Positions 18,235 to 27,834 of a DNA stretch of 64,000 bases are shown one piece after another (within the stretch, counting starts at the first letter, position 1; every line of letters starts with the position of its first letter). The DNA lies in assembly GCF_001696455.1 (NCBI RefSeq), contig NZ_MAUJ01000005.1, forward strand, positions 62,001-126,000, in the 5' to 3' direction. Position numbers and translations under genes: made by a program. Under the pieces are notes generated by a model, which worked only from the letters and a program-made list of their open reading frames with translations, had not been told where the DNA came from and made no database searches. The stretch is from Pseudoalteromonas luteoviolacea (GTDB taxonomy: Bacteria; Pseudomonadota; Gammaproteobacteria; Enterobacterales; Alteromonadaceae).

Positions 18235-19221
18235 ATGAAAAGGTTAGCAATTATTACCAGCGGCGGCGATGCGCCGGGCATGAATGCCGCCATTCGTGCC
18301 ATCGTGTTATCTTGTCACACAAAGGACATCCTGTGCTTTGGATTTTATCATGGTTACAATGGGCTGATGGAGGATGAATACCAGCTCCTCTCTCCTGAAG
18401 TCGTTAGGCCAATCACACAATATGGTGGCACGATTTTAAAAAGTGCTCGCTGCCCTCAAATGCATGATGACGCAGGCGTTAAACAAGTCGCCAGTACTCT
18501 AAAACGGCATAAAATCGATGCCCTTATTGTCATAGGAGGGGATGGTTCATTTCGTGGTATGATGGCACTACAAGCATTTTGGTCTGGACGGCTTATTGGC
18601 GTGCCAGCAACCATAGATAATGACTTGGCCTGCACAGACAGTACAATTGGCTTTGCAACCGCTGTCAATACCGCAACACAAGCCATAGATAAAATTCGGG
18701 ATACCGCCAATGCCTTTGAACGCGTTTTTATCGTGGAGGTAATGGGCAGACACAGTGGCCATATCGCATTCAATGTTGGCCTAGCTACAGCGGCTGAGCG
18801 AATCTTATCTTTCGAAAACTGCCCTACCGATGATTTCAAGCATGTTGAGCATTCACTCATTGCGCAAATCCAAACGCAGCAACAGAATAACCACAGTAGC
18901 TTTGTTATTGTCCTCGCAGAAAACCTCTGGCCCGAAGGCCCACAAGGGCTCAAGAAATCACTATTCGAGTCCGCCAAAATTGAAAGTGCAGTGTGTGTCT
19001 TGGGGTATATTCAAAGAGGCGGGAGTCCTTCACCTGAAGATAGAATTCTCGCAACTGAGCTTGGTATTGAAGCAGTCAGTGCCGCTCTGACCGACTCTGG
19101 TGTCATGATAGGTAAAGTGAATGGTGTGCTTACCAGAAGTTGTATTATTCGAGCCACAGAACAAAATAAACCGGTAGACCAAGCATTACACTCAGTCTAC
19201 AAACATTTAACCTATACCTAG
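18235..19221 (+). CDS. pfkA: ATP-dependent 6-phosphofructokinase
   Basis: The enzyme phosphorylates fructose 6-phosphate to fructose 1,6-bisphosphate, the committed step of glycolysis. At 328 residues it is close to the E. coli enzyme. Motifs are the ATP loop SGGDAPGMNAA (9-19), GGDGS (101-105), the catalytic TIDND (126-130) and VEVMGRHSGH. Gly104 is kept, which favours ATP over pyrophosphate as donor; the second donor-selectivity position (E. coli Gly124) is Ala here, not the Lys of pyrophosphate enzymes. The C-terminal IQRGGSPSPEDRILAT segment is intact. It converges on nhaD with 13 bases between stops and no visible terminator. Confidence 0.93.
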   Translation: MKRLAIITSGGDAPGMNAAIRAIVLSCHTKDILCFGFYHGYNGLMEDEYQLLSPEVVRPITQYGGTILKSARCPQMHDDAGVKQVASTLKRHKIDALIVIGGDGSFRGMMALQAFWSGRLIGVPATIDNDLACTDSTIGFATAVNTATQAIDKIRDTANAFERVFIVEVMGRHSGHIAFNVGLATAAERILSFENCPTDDFKHVEHSLIAQIQTQQQNNHSSFVIVLAENLWPEGPQGLKKSLFESAKIESAVCVLGYIQRGGSPSPEDRILATELGIEAVSAALTDSGVMIGKVNGVLTRSCIIRATEQNKPVDQALHSVYKHLTYT

Positions 19222-19234
19222 GCGCTACATTGGT

Positions 19235-20680
19235 TTAGCCGTAGATATCGAATAAATCCGCATTTAACCATAAATGGACCATGATGCTGGCTGCATAACC
19301 TAGGGCGATAACTGGCGTCCACTTTAAATGGCCAAAGAAGGTATAATAACCTCTCGCTTGCCCCATTAATGCAACCCCCGCAGCGGAACCGATGGATAGT
19401 AAGCTTCCACCAACACCAGCTGTTAACGTAATCAACAGCCACTGGCCATGGGACATGTCTGGCTGCATAGATAATACCGCGAACATAACAGGAATATTGT
19501 CGATGACAGCTGAAATAACCCCCAAGAACACATTGGCCCCCGTCGTTGACCAACCACCATATAATACATGCGACATTAAGTTTAGATAGCCAAGAAAGCC
19601 CAGTCCCCCAACACACATAACGATGCCGTAAAAGAACAAGAGTGTGTCCCACTCCGCACGAGAAACTTTACTAAAAACATCGAAAGGTACAACGCTGCCC
19701 AGCTTTCTAAGTCTATCTTGATCGCCTTCTCGTTCAGCCATGGCTTTTTTGCGAGCCAAAGAGCCTGGCAGCGTCACGCGAAGAAAATACCCAAAAAACT
19801 GTAAATACCCCAACCCCATCATCATGCCTAATACTGGCGGTAAATGAAGTAGGCTATGGCACATGACCGCCGTTGCAACTGTGAGTAAAAACAAGGTTAA
19901 AATTCGTAAGGCACCACGTTTTAACTCAACCACTTCACAACTTGAATTGGGTTTTTTGTCGGCGACAAAAAAGCTCATGATTGCCGCAGGTACAACGTAA
20001 TTGGCAACCGCGGGGATTAGCAAAACGAAGAACTCGTTAAACTTAACCATACCCGCTTGCCACACCATTAAGGTGGTAATGTCACCAAAGGGGCTAAAGG
20101 CACCACCTGCGTTTGCAGCAACAACGATATTTATACAGCTCAAATTGATGAACTTTTTATCACCCTCTGCCACTTTCATGACCACTGCACACATCAACAG
20201 TGCCGTTGTTAAGTTGTCTGCAATGGGTGAGATAAAGAAGGAAAGAAAGCCCGTTAGCCAAAACAACGTTTTATAGCTAAACTCTTTACGCACCATCCAA
20301 GTACGCAGTGCATCAAACAAGCGTCGCTCCTCCAACGCGTTGATGTAAGTCATAGCAACGAGCAAGAAGAGCATTAACTCTGCAAACTCTAGTAGATTAT
20401 GACGAAAAGCATGCTCTGTCGCTTCTGGCATACCCTGTTCAACATAGTAGGCACCGATTAAAATCCATATAAGGCCAGCTGCAACCAATACAGGTTTTGA
20501 TTTGCGCATATGGAGCTTTTCTTCGAGCATCACCAACGTGTAGGCAACGACAAAGATAGCGATGCAAATAAACCCAAGGGTATTTGCAGTTAAATCGAGT
20601 TGAGAAGTAGAAGCAAACGCTGAAAAACTCATTCCCAGCAGACAGAAAAATAGCAGGCAACCTATCCCTACATGTTTCAT
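19235..20680 (-). CDS. nhaD: Na+/H+ antiporter NhaD
   Basis: This 481-residue inner-membrane antiporter belongs to the ion-transporter (IT) superfamily and exchanges sodium for protons, most important in salty, alkaline conditions such as seawater. It begins with a cleavable-looking hydrophobic segment ending AFAS, then about 12 further membrane segments. Family marks include SPIADNLTTALLMC, the matching ADNIPVMFAVL-like segment in the second half, and GGAFSPFGDITTLMVWQ. NhaD is typical of marine Vibrio, Alteromonas and Pseudoalteromonas. The next gene upstream on the same strand is a PopT-type transporter, separated by 291 bases. Confidence 0.92.
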   Translation of the reverse strand: MKHVGIGCLLFFCLLGMSFSAFASTSQLDLTANTLGFICIAIFVVAYTLVMLEEKLHMRKSKPVLVAAGLIWILIGAYYVEQGMPEATEHAFRHNLLEFAELMLFLLVAMTYINALEERRLFDALRTWMVRKEFSYKTLFWLTGFLSFFISPIADNLTTALLMCAVVMKVAEGDKKFINLSCINIVVAANAGGAFSPFGDITTLMVWQAGMVKFNEFFVLLIPAVANYVVPAAIMSFFVADKKPNSSCEVVELKRGALRILTLFLLTVATAVMCHSLLHLPPVLGMMMGLGYLQFFGYFLRVTLPGSLARKKAMAEREGDQDRLRKLGSVVPFDVFSKVSRAEWDTLLFFYGIVMCVGGLGFLGYLNLMSHVLYGGWSTTGANVFLGVISAVIDNIPVMFAVLSMQPDMSHGQWLLITLTAGVGGSLLSIGSAAGVALMGQARGYYTFFGHLKWTPVIALGYAASIMVHLWLNADLFDIYG

Positions 20681-20920
20681 TTCAAGGCTTTTCCTAAATA
20701 AGTGAGCACATCTTCGCCAGAAGGTAACACACTTTTTACACCTGTGGCATTGTACACAAGTCTACATTTACAGTTATTTTACGATATGGCATGTAAAAGA
20801 CTGTCTTTAAGAAATAAGACTTCGTCTGATGTTCAGCTTATAAAATCATTGTGAAAATAAAATTAAGGGTCGAAGAAGATTTAGAGTAGTCGATCGCACC
20901 CAACGTGCCCAACATGAAAA

Positions 20921-20948
20921 TGCCGCAAATAGAGACCTATTTACGGCG
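20921..20948 (-). terminator. Hairpin terminator after the DUF368 gene
   Basis: GCCG-CAAATAG and CTATTT-ACGGC pair over 11 positions with one mismatch and a 4-base loop, 24 bases after the minus-strand stop codon. The minus-strand tail is ATTTTCATG, so termination is plausible but weak. Confidence 0.5.
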
Positions 20949-20971
20949 ATATTCGTCTACTAGAGAAAGCG

Positions 20972-21910
20972 TTAGTTTTTTTGACTAATACGGTCCAAAG
21001 TAAGAATTAATACCAAACCAGCTACAGCCAATGCAATGCATATCGCTAATTGCGCGTCTTGGCCAGTTAGATGTGTAAACTCCATTGGTGAGATATTTTT
21101 CTGCATCAGCGGCTTTTCAATACCACTGGAGTTTACATAAGTTGTGACTACTTTTTTCCATGGCCACAGCATATTTAACGAACCTATCAAAAACCCTGAT
21201 AACAGTGCAAACGTGACTTGCTCATACTTACTTAGCAACCAAGATAAAAACCTTGAAAACATCATCAGTCCACAAATACACCCAAGTAAAAATAGACCGA
21301 TTGAAACCACCTCTTTATTATTCAAAGCGGTTAGAACATGTCCATACATACCGAGTAAAAGTAAAATAAAACTGCCCGAGATCCCCGGTAATATCATCGC
21401 ACAAACAGCAATGCTACCTGCAACAAAGTAAAACCATGTTTGCGCCTGTGCTTCAGCAGGGCTCATTGATGTAATCACATAGGCGATCGCTGCGCCTAAT
21501 ATACAACTCGCTATGTGGGTTGCCTGCCACTTATCAACTTTTTTGGCGATATAAACAAAAGACGCAATAATCAGCCCAAAGAAAAATGACCACACTAACA
21601 GCTGATGGTGTTCAAGCAAATACGTTATCAACTTAGCCAAAGACAGCGCACTGGTGATCAAGCCTCCGAATACGGCCAGTAAAAAACTACCGTCGACATG
21701 TTCCCAAGCCTCTTTAAACTGGCCTTTCAGTACCATTTGGAGCGCGCTCAAATCAACACTTTTAATGGCTGCCAATAAACGAGCATAAATACCCGTTATA
21801 AACGCGATTGTGCCACCCGAAACGCCAGGCACAACGTCGGCCGCTCCCATGCCTGCGCCTTTAAAAAACAACCATAAATAATCCCGTTTGCTATCTGTCT
21901 TATTTGACAC
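20972..21910 (-). CDS. DUF368 polyprenyl-phosphate transporter (PopT-type)
   Basis: This 312-residue protein has about eight to nine membrane helices and the DUF368 signature: a twice-repeated short motif seen here as DVVPGVSGGTIAFITGIYARLL (early part, PGVSGG) and ILPGISGSFILLLLGMYGHVL (PGISGS). DUF368 proteins were shown in Vibrio cholerae and Staphylococcus aureus to recycle undecaprenyl phosphate across the membrane (PopT), and the V. cholerae protein matters at alkaline pH. That role is inferred here from family alone. It diverges from the DUF3530 gene. No other cell-wall genes are directly linked. Confidence 0.88.
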   Translation of the reverse strand: MSNKTDSKRDYLWLFFKGAGMGAADVVPGVSGGTIAFITGIYARLLAAIKSVDLSALQMVLKGQFKEAWEHVDGSFLLAVFGGLITSALSLAKLITYLLEHHQLLVWSFFFGLIIASFVYIAKKVDKWQATHIASCILGAAIAYVITSMSPAEAQAQTWFYFVAGSIAVCAMILPGISGSFILLLLGMYGHVLTALNNKEVVSIGLFLLGCICGLMMFSRFLSWLLSKYEQVTFALLSGFLIGSLNMLWPWKKVVTTYVNSSGIEKPLMQKNISPMEFTHLTGQDAQLAICIALAVAGLVLILTLDRISQKN

Positions 21911-22027
21911 CGATTTACCTCCAATAACGTCAACTTTCCCAGTGTATCAAATTCCCTCACCAAAATACTAAAGTTCATGGCTTTACTGTCGATACTTAAG
22001 TACAGCGGGTCACTAAAGCAATCTGTA

Positions 22028-22894
22028 ATGAATGGTCTCCGATTTTCTCTTATCTCTTTATGCTACGTATGTTTTGGGTTTTTCACTACGGTGTGCTTCG
22101 CCGTCGAACATGTCGCCCCTTTAGCGAAGTCTGCAGTCATTGAATCAGACCTAAATCATTGGCTTCCGGCCGACACCTTTATCACAATTAAAGATGATGA
22201 AAGAGAAATCCCTGTTTTATATTCAGAATATATGAGTCACAGCAAACGCGGCATCATCGTCATGTTGCCTGGCATAGAACAGAGCCCTGTACAGGGGAAT
22301 GGCTTAAGTTATTTAAGAGAAGCATTGAATGATGATGGCTATGATACTTATGTCATACCTTCGCCGAGCTTTAATCATGGCCCCGATCTGATGAAGAATG
22401 CGATTTCGAGTACAGACAACGAAGATACCAACAAAGCTACCGATGTTTCCGTTATAAGTGAAACCGCTCTCAATGACTATAAATCCGAACTCGTTGCAAG
22501 ATTCTCGGCACTTTATAAAACGCTAGCCCTGAGAGAAAGTGAACATATTGCCATTCTAGCATTTGGAAACAGTGCAGGGCTCATCACTGAGTATCTCGCC
22601 ACACTGCCAAATATTCGCGTAGATGCACTTATTACCGTTAGCGCGCAGTTAGCCAATCCAAATAGAAACAAACATTTGCCAGCGAGCCTTTCACTAGTGA
22701 GCCCAGCGCTGCTAGACGTGTATTATTCATATGACAACCCAGCGGTGCTACACACGATAAAAGCGCGTCGTAGATGGGCTAAACGCAATAGCAAGTACGA
22801 CTATCGTCAAAGGCAGCTGTTCGGCCAGCATACCCAAGAGCGACAACATCAAAGGTTGAGAAAAGAGCTATCGGGATTCTTAAGACAGCTTTGA
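22028..22894 (+). CDS. DUF3530 family secreted alpha/beta-hydrolase-like protein
   Basis: From the ATG at 22028 the protein is 288 residues and starts with a clear signal peptide ending CFAVEH. The remainder matches DUF3530, a gammaproteobacterial family with an alpha/beta-hydrolase-like core (GIIVMLPGIEQSPVQGNG; ILAFGNSAGLITEYLATL, where a Ser follows Asn in a nucleophile-elbow-like turn). Activity is unknown. An in-frame ATG at 21977 would add 17 residues before the signal peptide and crowd the divergent promoter, so I prefer the later start; neither has a good ribosome site. It converges on djlA with a 2-base gap. Confidence 0.8.
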   Translation: MNGLRFSLISLCYVCFGFFTTVCFAVEHVAPLAKSAVIESDLNHWLPADTFITIKDDEREIPVLYSEYMSHSKRGIIVMLPGIEQSPVQGNGLSYLREALNDDGYDTYVIPSPSFNHGPDLMKNAISSTDNEDTNKATDVSVISETALNDYKSELVARFSALYKTLALRESEHIAILAFGNSAGLITEYLATLPNIRVDALITVSAQLANPNRNKHLPASLSLVSPALLDVYYSYDNPAVLHTIKARRRWAKRNSKYDYRQRQLFGQHTQERQHQRLRKELSGFLRQL

Positions 22895-22896
22895 AC

Positions 22897-23763
22897 TTAC
22901 TTTTTTTTCAAAACCTCATACGCAGCTTGAATATTCTGAGACTTCGCTTTTGCTATTTCCATCATGTGCTCAGGCAAACCTTGTGAGACTAATTTATCCG
23001 GGTGGTGTTGCGCCATTAACTTCCGGTAGGCACGCTTTATGTCTTTTTCGTTGGCGCCCTGCTCTAACCCTAAAACAGCCAACGCCTGAGCTTCAGATAC
23101 TTCTGACTGTGCAGGTGGTGTATGTGTTCGCTTATGTTCATATTGCCCTTTACTGCCAGACTGAGTGCGTTGCTGAGATTGCCACTGTGCGCGCTGCTGT
23201 CTAAACTTAAATTCAGCTTGATATCGCTTTAAGATAAACCGGAAATGCTTCTCACCAATCCCTAAGTGTTTACTTACCAACCTCAAAATATCCAACTCTT
23301 GTGTGGCCAAATGCCCGTCAGAAAAGGCCATTTGGATTTGGATCTCTAAAAAGAGCTGAAGTAAATCATACCGTCTAGCAAAGGCTTCTTTAAAATCATT
23401 CACTGATTCTTTAATTGAGAATTCAGCACTTTTCCCAGCATTAAAAGCATTCTGTGCCTCTCTTCGTTCCTCACCATGGAGGCGCATTTCATCCATAAAC
23501 GCCGAAGCGGCTTGAATATGAATTTCACTAACTCGACCATTCGATTTGGCAATATGGCCCATGACAGCAAAGCAGCTAGAAAAAAACAAGGCCTGCCTCT
23601 CATTCAAGTCATCGCCACTAAAAAAACCTTGAAACCCGCCTGCTTTATCAAAATCTTGTTTTAAGCTTTTATCGAATAGATGACCTAGGTAAAAGCCCAA
23701 GATAGCACCTAACCATTTGCCAAATAAAAACCCAAACCCTGCGCCTAGCAGTTTACCCCACAT
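22897..23763 (-). CDS. djlA: DnaJ-like membrane co-chaperone DjlA
   Basis: DjlA is a type III DnaJ protein that stimulates DnaK at the inner membrane. The N-terminus is a Gly-rich membrane segment (MWGKLLGAGFGFLFGKWLGA), followed by a TerB-like helical domain (about 55-165) and a C-terminal J domain with the essential HPD in QHHPDK. A Gln/Arg/Ser-rich linker (about 195-225) joins them. I start at the ATG at 23763, where GGAG lies seven bases upstream; a GTG six codons earlier is in frame. The start overlaps the murU stop by 11 bases, so amgK-murU-djlA look translationally coupled. Confidence 0.9.
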   Translation of the reverse strand: MWGKLLGAGFGFLFGKWLGAILGFYLGHLFDKSLKQDFDKAGGFQGFFSGDDLNERQALFFSSCFAVMGHIAKSNGRVSEIHIQAASAFMDEMRLHGEERREAQNAFNAGKSAEFSIKESVNDFKEAFARRYDLLQLFLEIQIQMAFSDGHLATQELDILRLVSKHLGIGEKHFRFILKRYQAEFKFRQQRAQWQSQQRTQSGSKGQYEHKRTHTPPAQSEVSEAQALAVLGLEQGANEKDIKRAYRKLMAQHHPDKLVSQGLPEHMMEIAKAKSQNIQAAYEVLKKK

Positions 23764-24430
23764 GTTCAGACTCCATTTCACGATTGATCTGCTCTAGCCG
23801 CTCTGGTGTGCCAATGTCATGCCAAAGTCCCAGATATAACTCACTCGATACTTTGTTTTCTTGGATCCCTTCGCGCAACATTGGCCCTAATGGTATTTTA
23901 CCCTGCCCAACTTGTTCAAAAAATGCTTTATGGTAGAGCCCTATACCGGAAAATGTATATTTCTGTTCATTCATAGGCTGATGTGTCAAACCAAAATCGC
24001 CTTCAGGGTTATGAGCGGGGTTTTCAACCAAAACAATATGCGCCTCCCCTTCGTGTAATTCCAGCTTGGTGAGTGCATGGACATCGTAGTCTGTAAAAAT
24101 ATCCCCATTGATAACAATAAATGTGTCTTCTTTACTACACAGCTTGGGGAGTGCTTGCTTGATACCACCCGCTGTTTCTAAGCCACCTTGGGGTTCATGA
24201 CTATAGTGAATGTGCATTCCCAGCTGCGCTCCATTGCCGAAAAAGCGTTCTATTTTATCTCCCTGCCAAGCTGTATTAATAACAACTTCAACAATACCCG
24301 CATTTTTCAGACGCTCAAGGTGGTAGGCTATTAACGGCTTGCCTGCAACCTGTAAAAGAGGTTTTGGCAGTTCCGCAGTGAGAGGCATCATTCGCTGGCC
24401 ACGACCAGCCGCTAAAATCATGGCTTTCAT
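23753..24430 (-). CDS. murU: N-acetylmuramate 1-phosphate uridylyltransferase MurU
   Basis: This 225-residue nucleotidyltransferase makes UDP-MurNAc from MurNAc 1-phosphate in the peptidoglycan recycling route that bypasses GlmU/MurA, known from Pseudomonas putida and linked to intrinsic fosfomycin tolerance. The signature LAAGRGQRMMPLT and PKPLLQVAGKP are at the N-terminus, and the metal-binding Asp is in VINGDIFTDYD. It follows amgK by one base, which supports the specific assignment over a generic sugar nucleotidyltransferase. E. coli lacks this pathway. Confidence 0.88.
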   Translation of the reverse strand: MKAMILAAGRGQRMMPLTAELPKPLLQVAGKPLIAYHLERLKNAGIVEVVINTAWQGDKIERFFGNGAQLGMHIHYSHEPQGGLETAGGIKQALPKLCSKEDTFIVINGDIFTDYDVHALTKLELHEGEAHIVLVENPAHNPEGDFGLTHQPMNEQKYTFSGIGLYHKAFFEQVGQGKIPLGPMLREGIQENKVSSELYLGLWHDIGTPERLEQINREMESEHVG

Positions 24431-24431
24431 A

Positions 24432-25466
24432 TTAACTCTGTAGTTTAACCTGTATCATAGGTATTATCTCGGATTGCAACCAAGTTGCAAGCCATTGAAA
24501 ATCTTTGTAACTATTTCCTACCTCTACAACGTACTGCAAAGTAGGTATGATGTTTTGTAAATACCCGGGTTTGCCATCTCTGAGATACAAACGTACAAAA
24601 ATACCCGCTGCTTTTAAGTGCCTTTGTAACCCAGTTAAATCGAAGTAATAAACATACTGTTCATAGGCCATATTTTCGAGCAAGTTCGCATGCTTTAGTC
24701 GCTGATAACTCTCTTTTCGCAGCGCGACAAACTCCGCATGAGGTAATTTTATATAACAATCCTTAAGCAAAGATACCGCGTCATAACAAACTGGACCGAG
24801 TACAGCATCTTGATAATCAATCAACCGCCCTTCCCCTTGGCAGTACATCACATTTCGACTATGAAAATCACGGTGCATAACCACTTGTGGTTGAGAGAGC
24901 ATTTGCTCCGCCAATAGCATATTCAACTCGACCCATCGCGCGTTAGTCTCTTCAGAGAGGCTAACGTCCAACCAAGACTCAAGTAACCACTGCCGAAAAA
25001 TATTGGTTTCTTGCTGAATGAACTCTGCATCATAAGGATTCATCCAAGGTGATTTTTCAACCCCGGCAATTTTTGGCAGCCAGCTGATTAATTCGCGATA
25101 TTTATGCTCATCAAACTGCGTTTCGATTAAATCTGCAAGGTGAGTAGAACCTAAGTCTTCCAATAAAACAAAACCTTGCTGCGAATCGAAAGCGTGAATT
25201 TCGGGGACTGCTAACCCACTGTTTTTAAAATTTTCGTTAAGTTTCACAAAAGGCTGGACACTGCCTTTATCAGGTGTAACATCCATCAATATGTAGCGCT
25301 CTTGAGCTACCGTGATTCGAAAATATAAGCGAAAACTGGCATCTCCAGTGATTGCTTCTATTGTTGGTAAATCGTGTGCGCTTTCTCTTAGAGGCAAATA
25401 CTGCTTGATAAACTGCATTCTGTCTTGATTTCTTTGCGCTGTCTCTTCTGAGCTTAACCTCGTCAT
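24432..25466 (-). CDS. amgK: N-acetylmuramate/N-acetylglucosamine anomeric kinase AmgK
   Basis: This aminoglycoside-phosphotransferase-fold kinase phosphorylates C1 of MurNAc and GlcNAc, the first step of the MurU recycling shunt. The catalytic loop is VMHRDFHSRNVM and the metal motif is LIDYQDAVLGP. Start is taken as the ATG at 25466 (344 residues) preceded by GGTGAGA; TTG and GTG codons just upstream are in frame. The gene diverges from lptD with about 100 bases between, the same arrangement as in pseudomonads, which supports the assignment. Confidence 0.87.
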   Translation of the reverse strand: MTRLSSEETAQRNQDRMQFIKQYLPLRESAHDLPTIEAITGDASFRLYFRITVAQERYILMDVTPDKGSVQPFVKLNENFKNSGLAVPEIHAFDSQQGFVLLEDLGSTHLADLIETQFDEHKYRELISWLPKIAGVEKSPWMNPYDAEFIQQETNIFRQWLLESWLDVSLSEETNARWVELNMLLAEQMLSQPQVVMHRDFHSRNVMYCQGEGRLIDYQDAVLGPVCYDAVSLLKDCYIKLPHAEFVALRKESYQRLKHANLLENMAYEQYVYYFDLTGLQRHLKAAGIFVRLYLRDGKPGYLQNIIPTLQYVVEVGNSYKDFQWLATWLQSEIIPMIQVKLQS

Positions 25467-25564
25467 TTTTCTCACCAATTACTGATCTTAATTACTGTAT
25501 TTAACACGGTTTTCATTTATCATGTCTGGCTTGAATAGTGGTGCTAGGTAGACAAGGTTGATAA

Positions 25565-27820
25565 ATGAGTAAAAATTGGGGCATTCTAGTCCTACCCCTG
25601 ATTAGTACAACGGCTATAGCTAATTCGAACACTGTTGGCGGACTCTGTAAAGAGTATATTCAGCCTAAAGGGTGGCAACCAATTCCTGACTTGGTGCCTA
25701 ACACTATCGATATTCAAGCAAATAAAGTTGAACTGCAAGGTACCGAAAGCGCTGAGTTTTCTGGTAATGTCGCAGTGAATACTGACGCAATGTCAATGAA
25801 CGCCCAAAGTGCACTGATTGACAAAAGGCAGGGCTTGCTGAATGCCACTGGACCTTTGCTATTTCAAGATGGCTACACCTTAGTGAATAGCTCGGGCATG
25901 TATGCTGATCTCAATAATAGTGAATTTAGCTTGCTCGGCGCTGAATATCGCCTCACGCAACAGCAAGGGCGTGGTAAAGCAGAAAAATTACACGCATCTC
26001 AAAATCAAGTCGGACTATTCAATGCAAGCTTTACGACTTGCCCAAGCGCATCACCGTTCTGGGCAATTGAGGCGAGCTCCATTATTTTAGATAAAGAAAA
26101 TGGCTGGGGTGAAACTTATAACACCGTACTTAAAATATTAGACACGCCGGTTATTTATGTACCCTACTTTACTTTCCCAATTGATGACAAAAGAAAGTCA
26201 GGTTTATTAACTCCTACTATCTCTAGCTCAAATAGGTATGGCCTTGAGCTTGTTACCCCTTATTATTTTAATCTCGCTGAAAATTATGATGCGCTACTCA
26301 CGCCTCGCTATATGTCTAACAAAGGACTGCAAATTCAAGGCGAATTCAGGTATCTAACAGATCAACATAATGGCTTAATTGCAACTGAGTTTTTGAGCAA
26401 TGATAAATCCGAAGCAAACCTTGATGAACGCTACTTAGTCCATTGGCAACAGCAAAGTTACTTTGATGATTTTTGGCGAGCCAGCATAGATGTCACAAAT
26501 GTCAGTGATGATAATTATCTGACAGATCTCGGCTCTAGCTACGCGAACCAAACAGATACGCAACTTACAAGGAAAGGGCAGCTTAGTTATCTCGGTGAAG
26601 ATTGGCTCATCGATTTACAAGTACAAGACTTTGAAGTGTTGGGTAATCACTCAGAGTCATACTCTACTTTACCAGAAATTACGATTAAGAACCGCACAGC
26701 AGAACAATACTTAGGGTTGGATTGGCGTTTTACAGGCCAATTGAGTCACTTTAAAAACAGCAATGCTGACATAACGGACGCGACTCGACTGCATTTAGAG
26801 CCCAGTGTGACCTACAACTTAAGTGAACATGCTTGGTCATTCGACTCTCGTTTTGCGCTGTTACACACGCATTATGAACAAAATGGTAACTTCAGCGCCA
26901 ATCAGTACCAAGAATCAATTTCAAGAACGTTACCGCAAGTCAGGTTACATGGCCAGTTGAACCTTGAACGTAGTATGCACAGTATTCTTGAAGGTGGAAC
27001 ACAAACTCTTGAGCCTCAATTGCAATATCTCTATACACCAGAAAAGGATCAGAGCAAAATCGGCTTGTATGATACCGTTAAAATGCAAGATGACTTTTTT
27101 GGGCTGTTTAGAGAGCGACGATTCTCAAGTGTCGATTATATCTCGGAAGCGAATCAGTTCACGTTAGGCGCAACAACACGCTTTTTAGACAAGAAAAATG
27201 TTGAGAGATTCAGCTTTAGTGTTGGCCAGATCATTTACTTGAGCGAATCTGCAAAGCCTACCGTCGCGAACTTTAACAACACATTTCGAGAAAATAACTA
27301 TAACGCATTATTTGCTGCGGAAACTAAAATACACTGGCACCCTCGTTGGTATTTTTCCGGTGGCCTACAATATGACGCCGATGAGAAGGATTTAATCCGT
27401 TCACATATGACTCTAGATTATCGTGGCAACAATAAAAAGCTGGTACAGTTGAACCATCACTATGCAAACGATGTCTCAGGTAACGAGATAGATCAAGTTG
27501 GTATTTTTACCAGCTTACCAATTGACGAAAACTGGCAGCTGGTTGCAAGCTATCACAGAGATCTGACAGCTAAACGAAGCGTTGAAGTATTCGCAGGTTT
27601 TCAGTATGAATCTTGCTGCTGGGCCATTCAGATTACGGGAAACAGAACCATTGAAACTGACTTGAATAACAATTCGCAAATTCAAGACCCTGTTTTTGAC
27701 TCGAGCATAAATTTCAATTTTGTGTTAAAAGGGTTAGGAAGCAAGTCTAGATACGATGCCAGCCAATTGCTGAAGCAAGGTATCTTTGGTTACCGTAGAC
27801 CATATTTTTTAAATAATTAA
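25565..27820 (+). CDS. lptD: LPS-assembly outer-membrane protein LptD
   Basis: LptD forms the outer-membrane barrel through which LptE and LptA deliver lipopolysaccharide to the cell surface. The 751-residue protein has a signal peptide ending AIA (about 19), an N-terminal OstA-type jelly roll (about 45-170), and a long beta-barrel. Cysteines suited to the inter-domain disulfides are present near the N-terminus (GGLCKE), in the TTCPSASPFW segment, and as an adjacent pair ESCCWA near the C-terminus. surA follows after 14 bases. LptE, its partner, is encoded at 48835. Confidence 0.94.
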   Translation: MSKNWGILVLPLISTTAIANSNTVGGLCKEYIQPKGWQPIPDLVPNTIDIQANKVELQGTESAEFSGNVAVNTDAMSMNAQSALIDKRQGLLNATGPLLFQDGYTLVNSSGMYADLNNSEFSLLGAEYRLTQQQGRGKAEKLHASQNQVGLFNASFTTCPSASPFWAIEASSIILDKENGWGETYNTVLKILDTPVIYVPYFTFPIDDKRKSGLLTPTISSSNRYGLELVTPYYFNLAENYDALLTPRYMSNKGLQIQGEFRYLTDQHNGLIATEFLSNDKSEANLDERYLVHWQQQSYFDDFWRASIDVTNVSDDNYLTDLGSSYANQTDTQLTRKGQLSYLGEDWLIDLQVQDFEVLGNHSESYSTLPEITIKNRTAEQYLGLDWRFTGQLSHFKNSNADITDATRLHLEPSVTYNLSEHAWSFDSRFALLHTHYEQNGNFSANQYQESISRTLPQVRLHGQLNLERSMHSILEGGTQTLEPQLQYLYTPEKDQSKIGLYDTVKMQDDFFGLFRERRFSSVDYISEANQFTLGATTRFLDKKNVERFSFSVGQIIYLSESAKPTVANFNNTFRENNYNALFAAETKIHWHPRWYFSGGLQYDADEKDLIRSHMTLDYRGNNKKLVQLNHHYANDVSGNEIDQVGIFTSLPIDENWQLVASYHRDLTAKRSVEVFAGFQYESCCWAIQITGNRTIETDLNNNSQIQDPVFDSSINFNFVLKGLGSKSRYDASQLLKQGIFGYRRPYFLNN

Positions 27821-27834
27821 CAACAAAGACTCTT

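Noticed and set aside
18456..18977. Long minus-strand open frame of 173 codons inside pfkA
   Set aside because: It lies fully antisense to a well-conserved pfkA and its translation has no family features; it is a coding-strand shadow.
19218..19652. Open frame of 144 codons overlapping nhaD on the same strand
   Set aside because: It is a different frame within intact nhaD, with an implausible Trp/Cys-rich composition.
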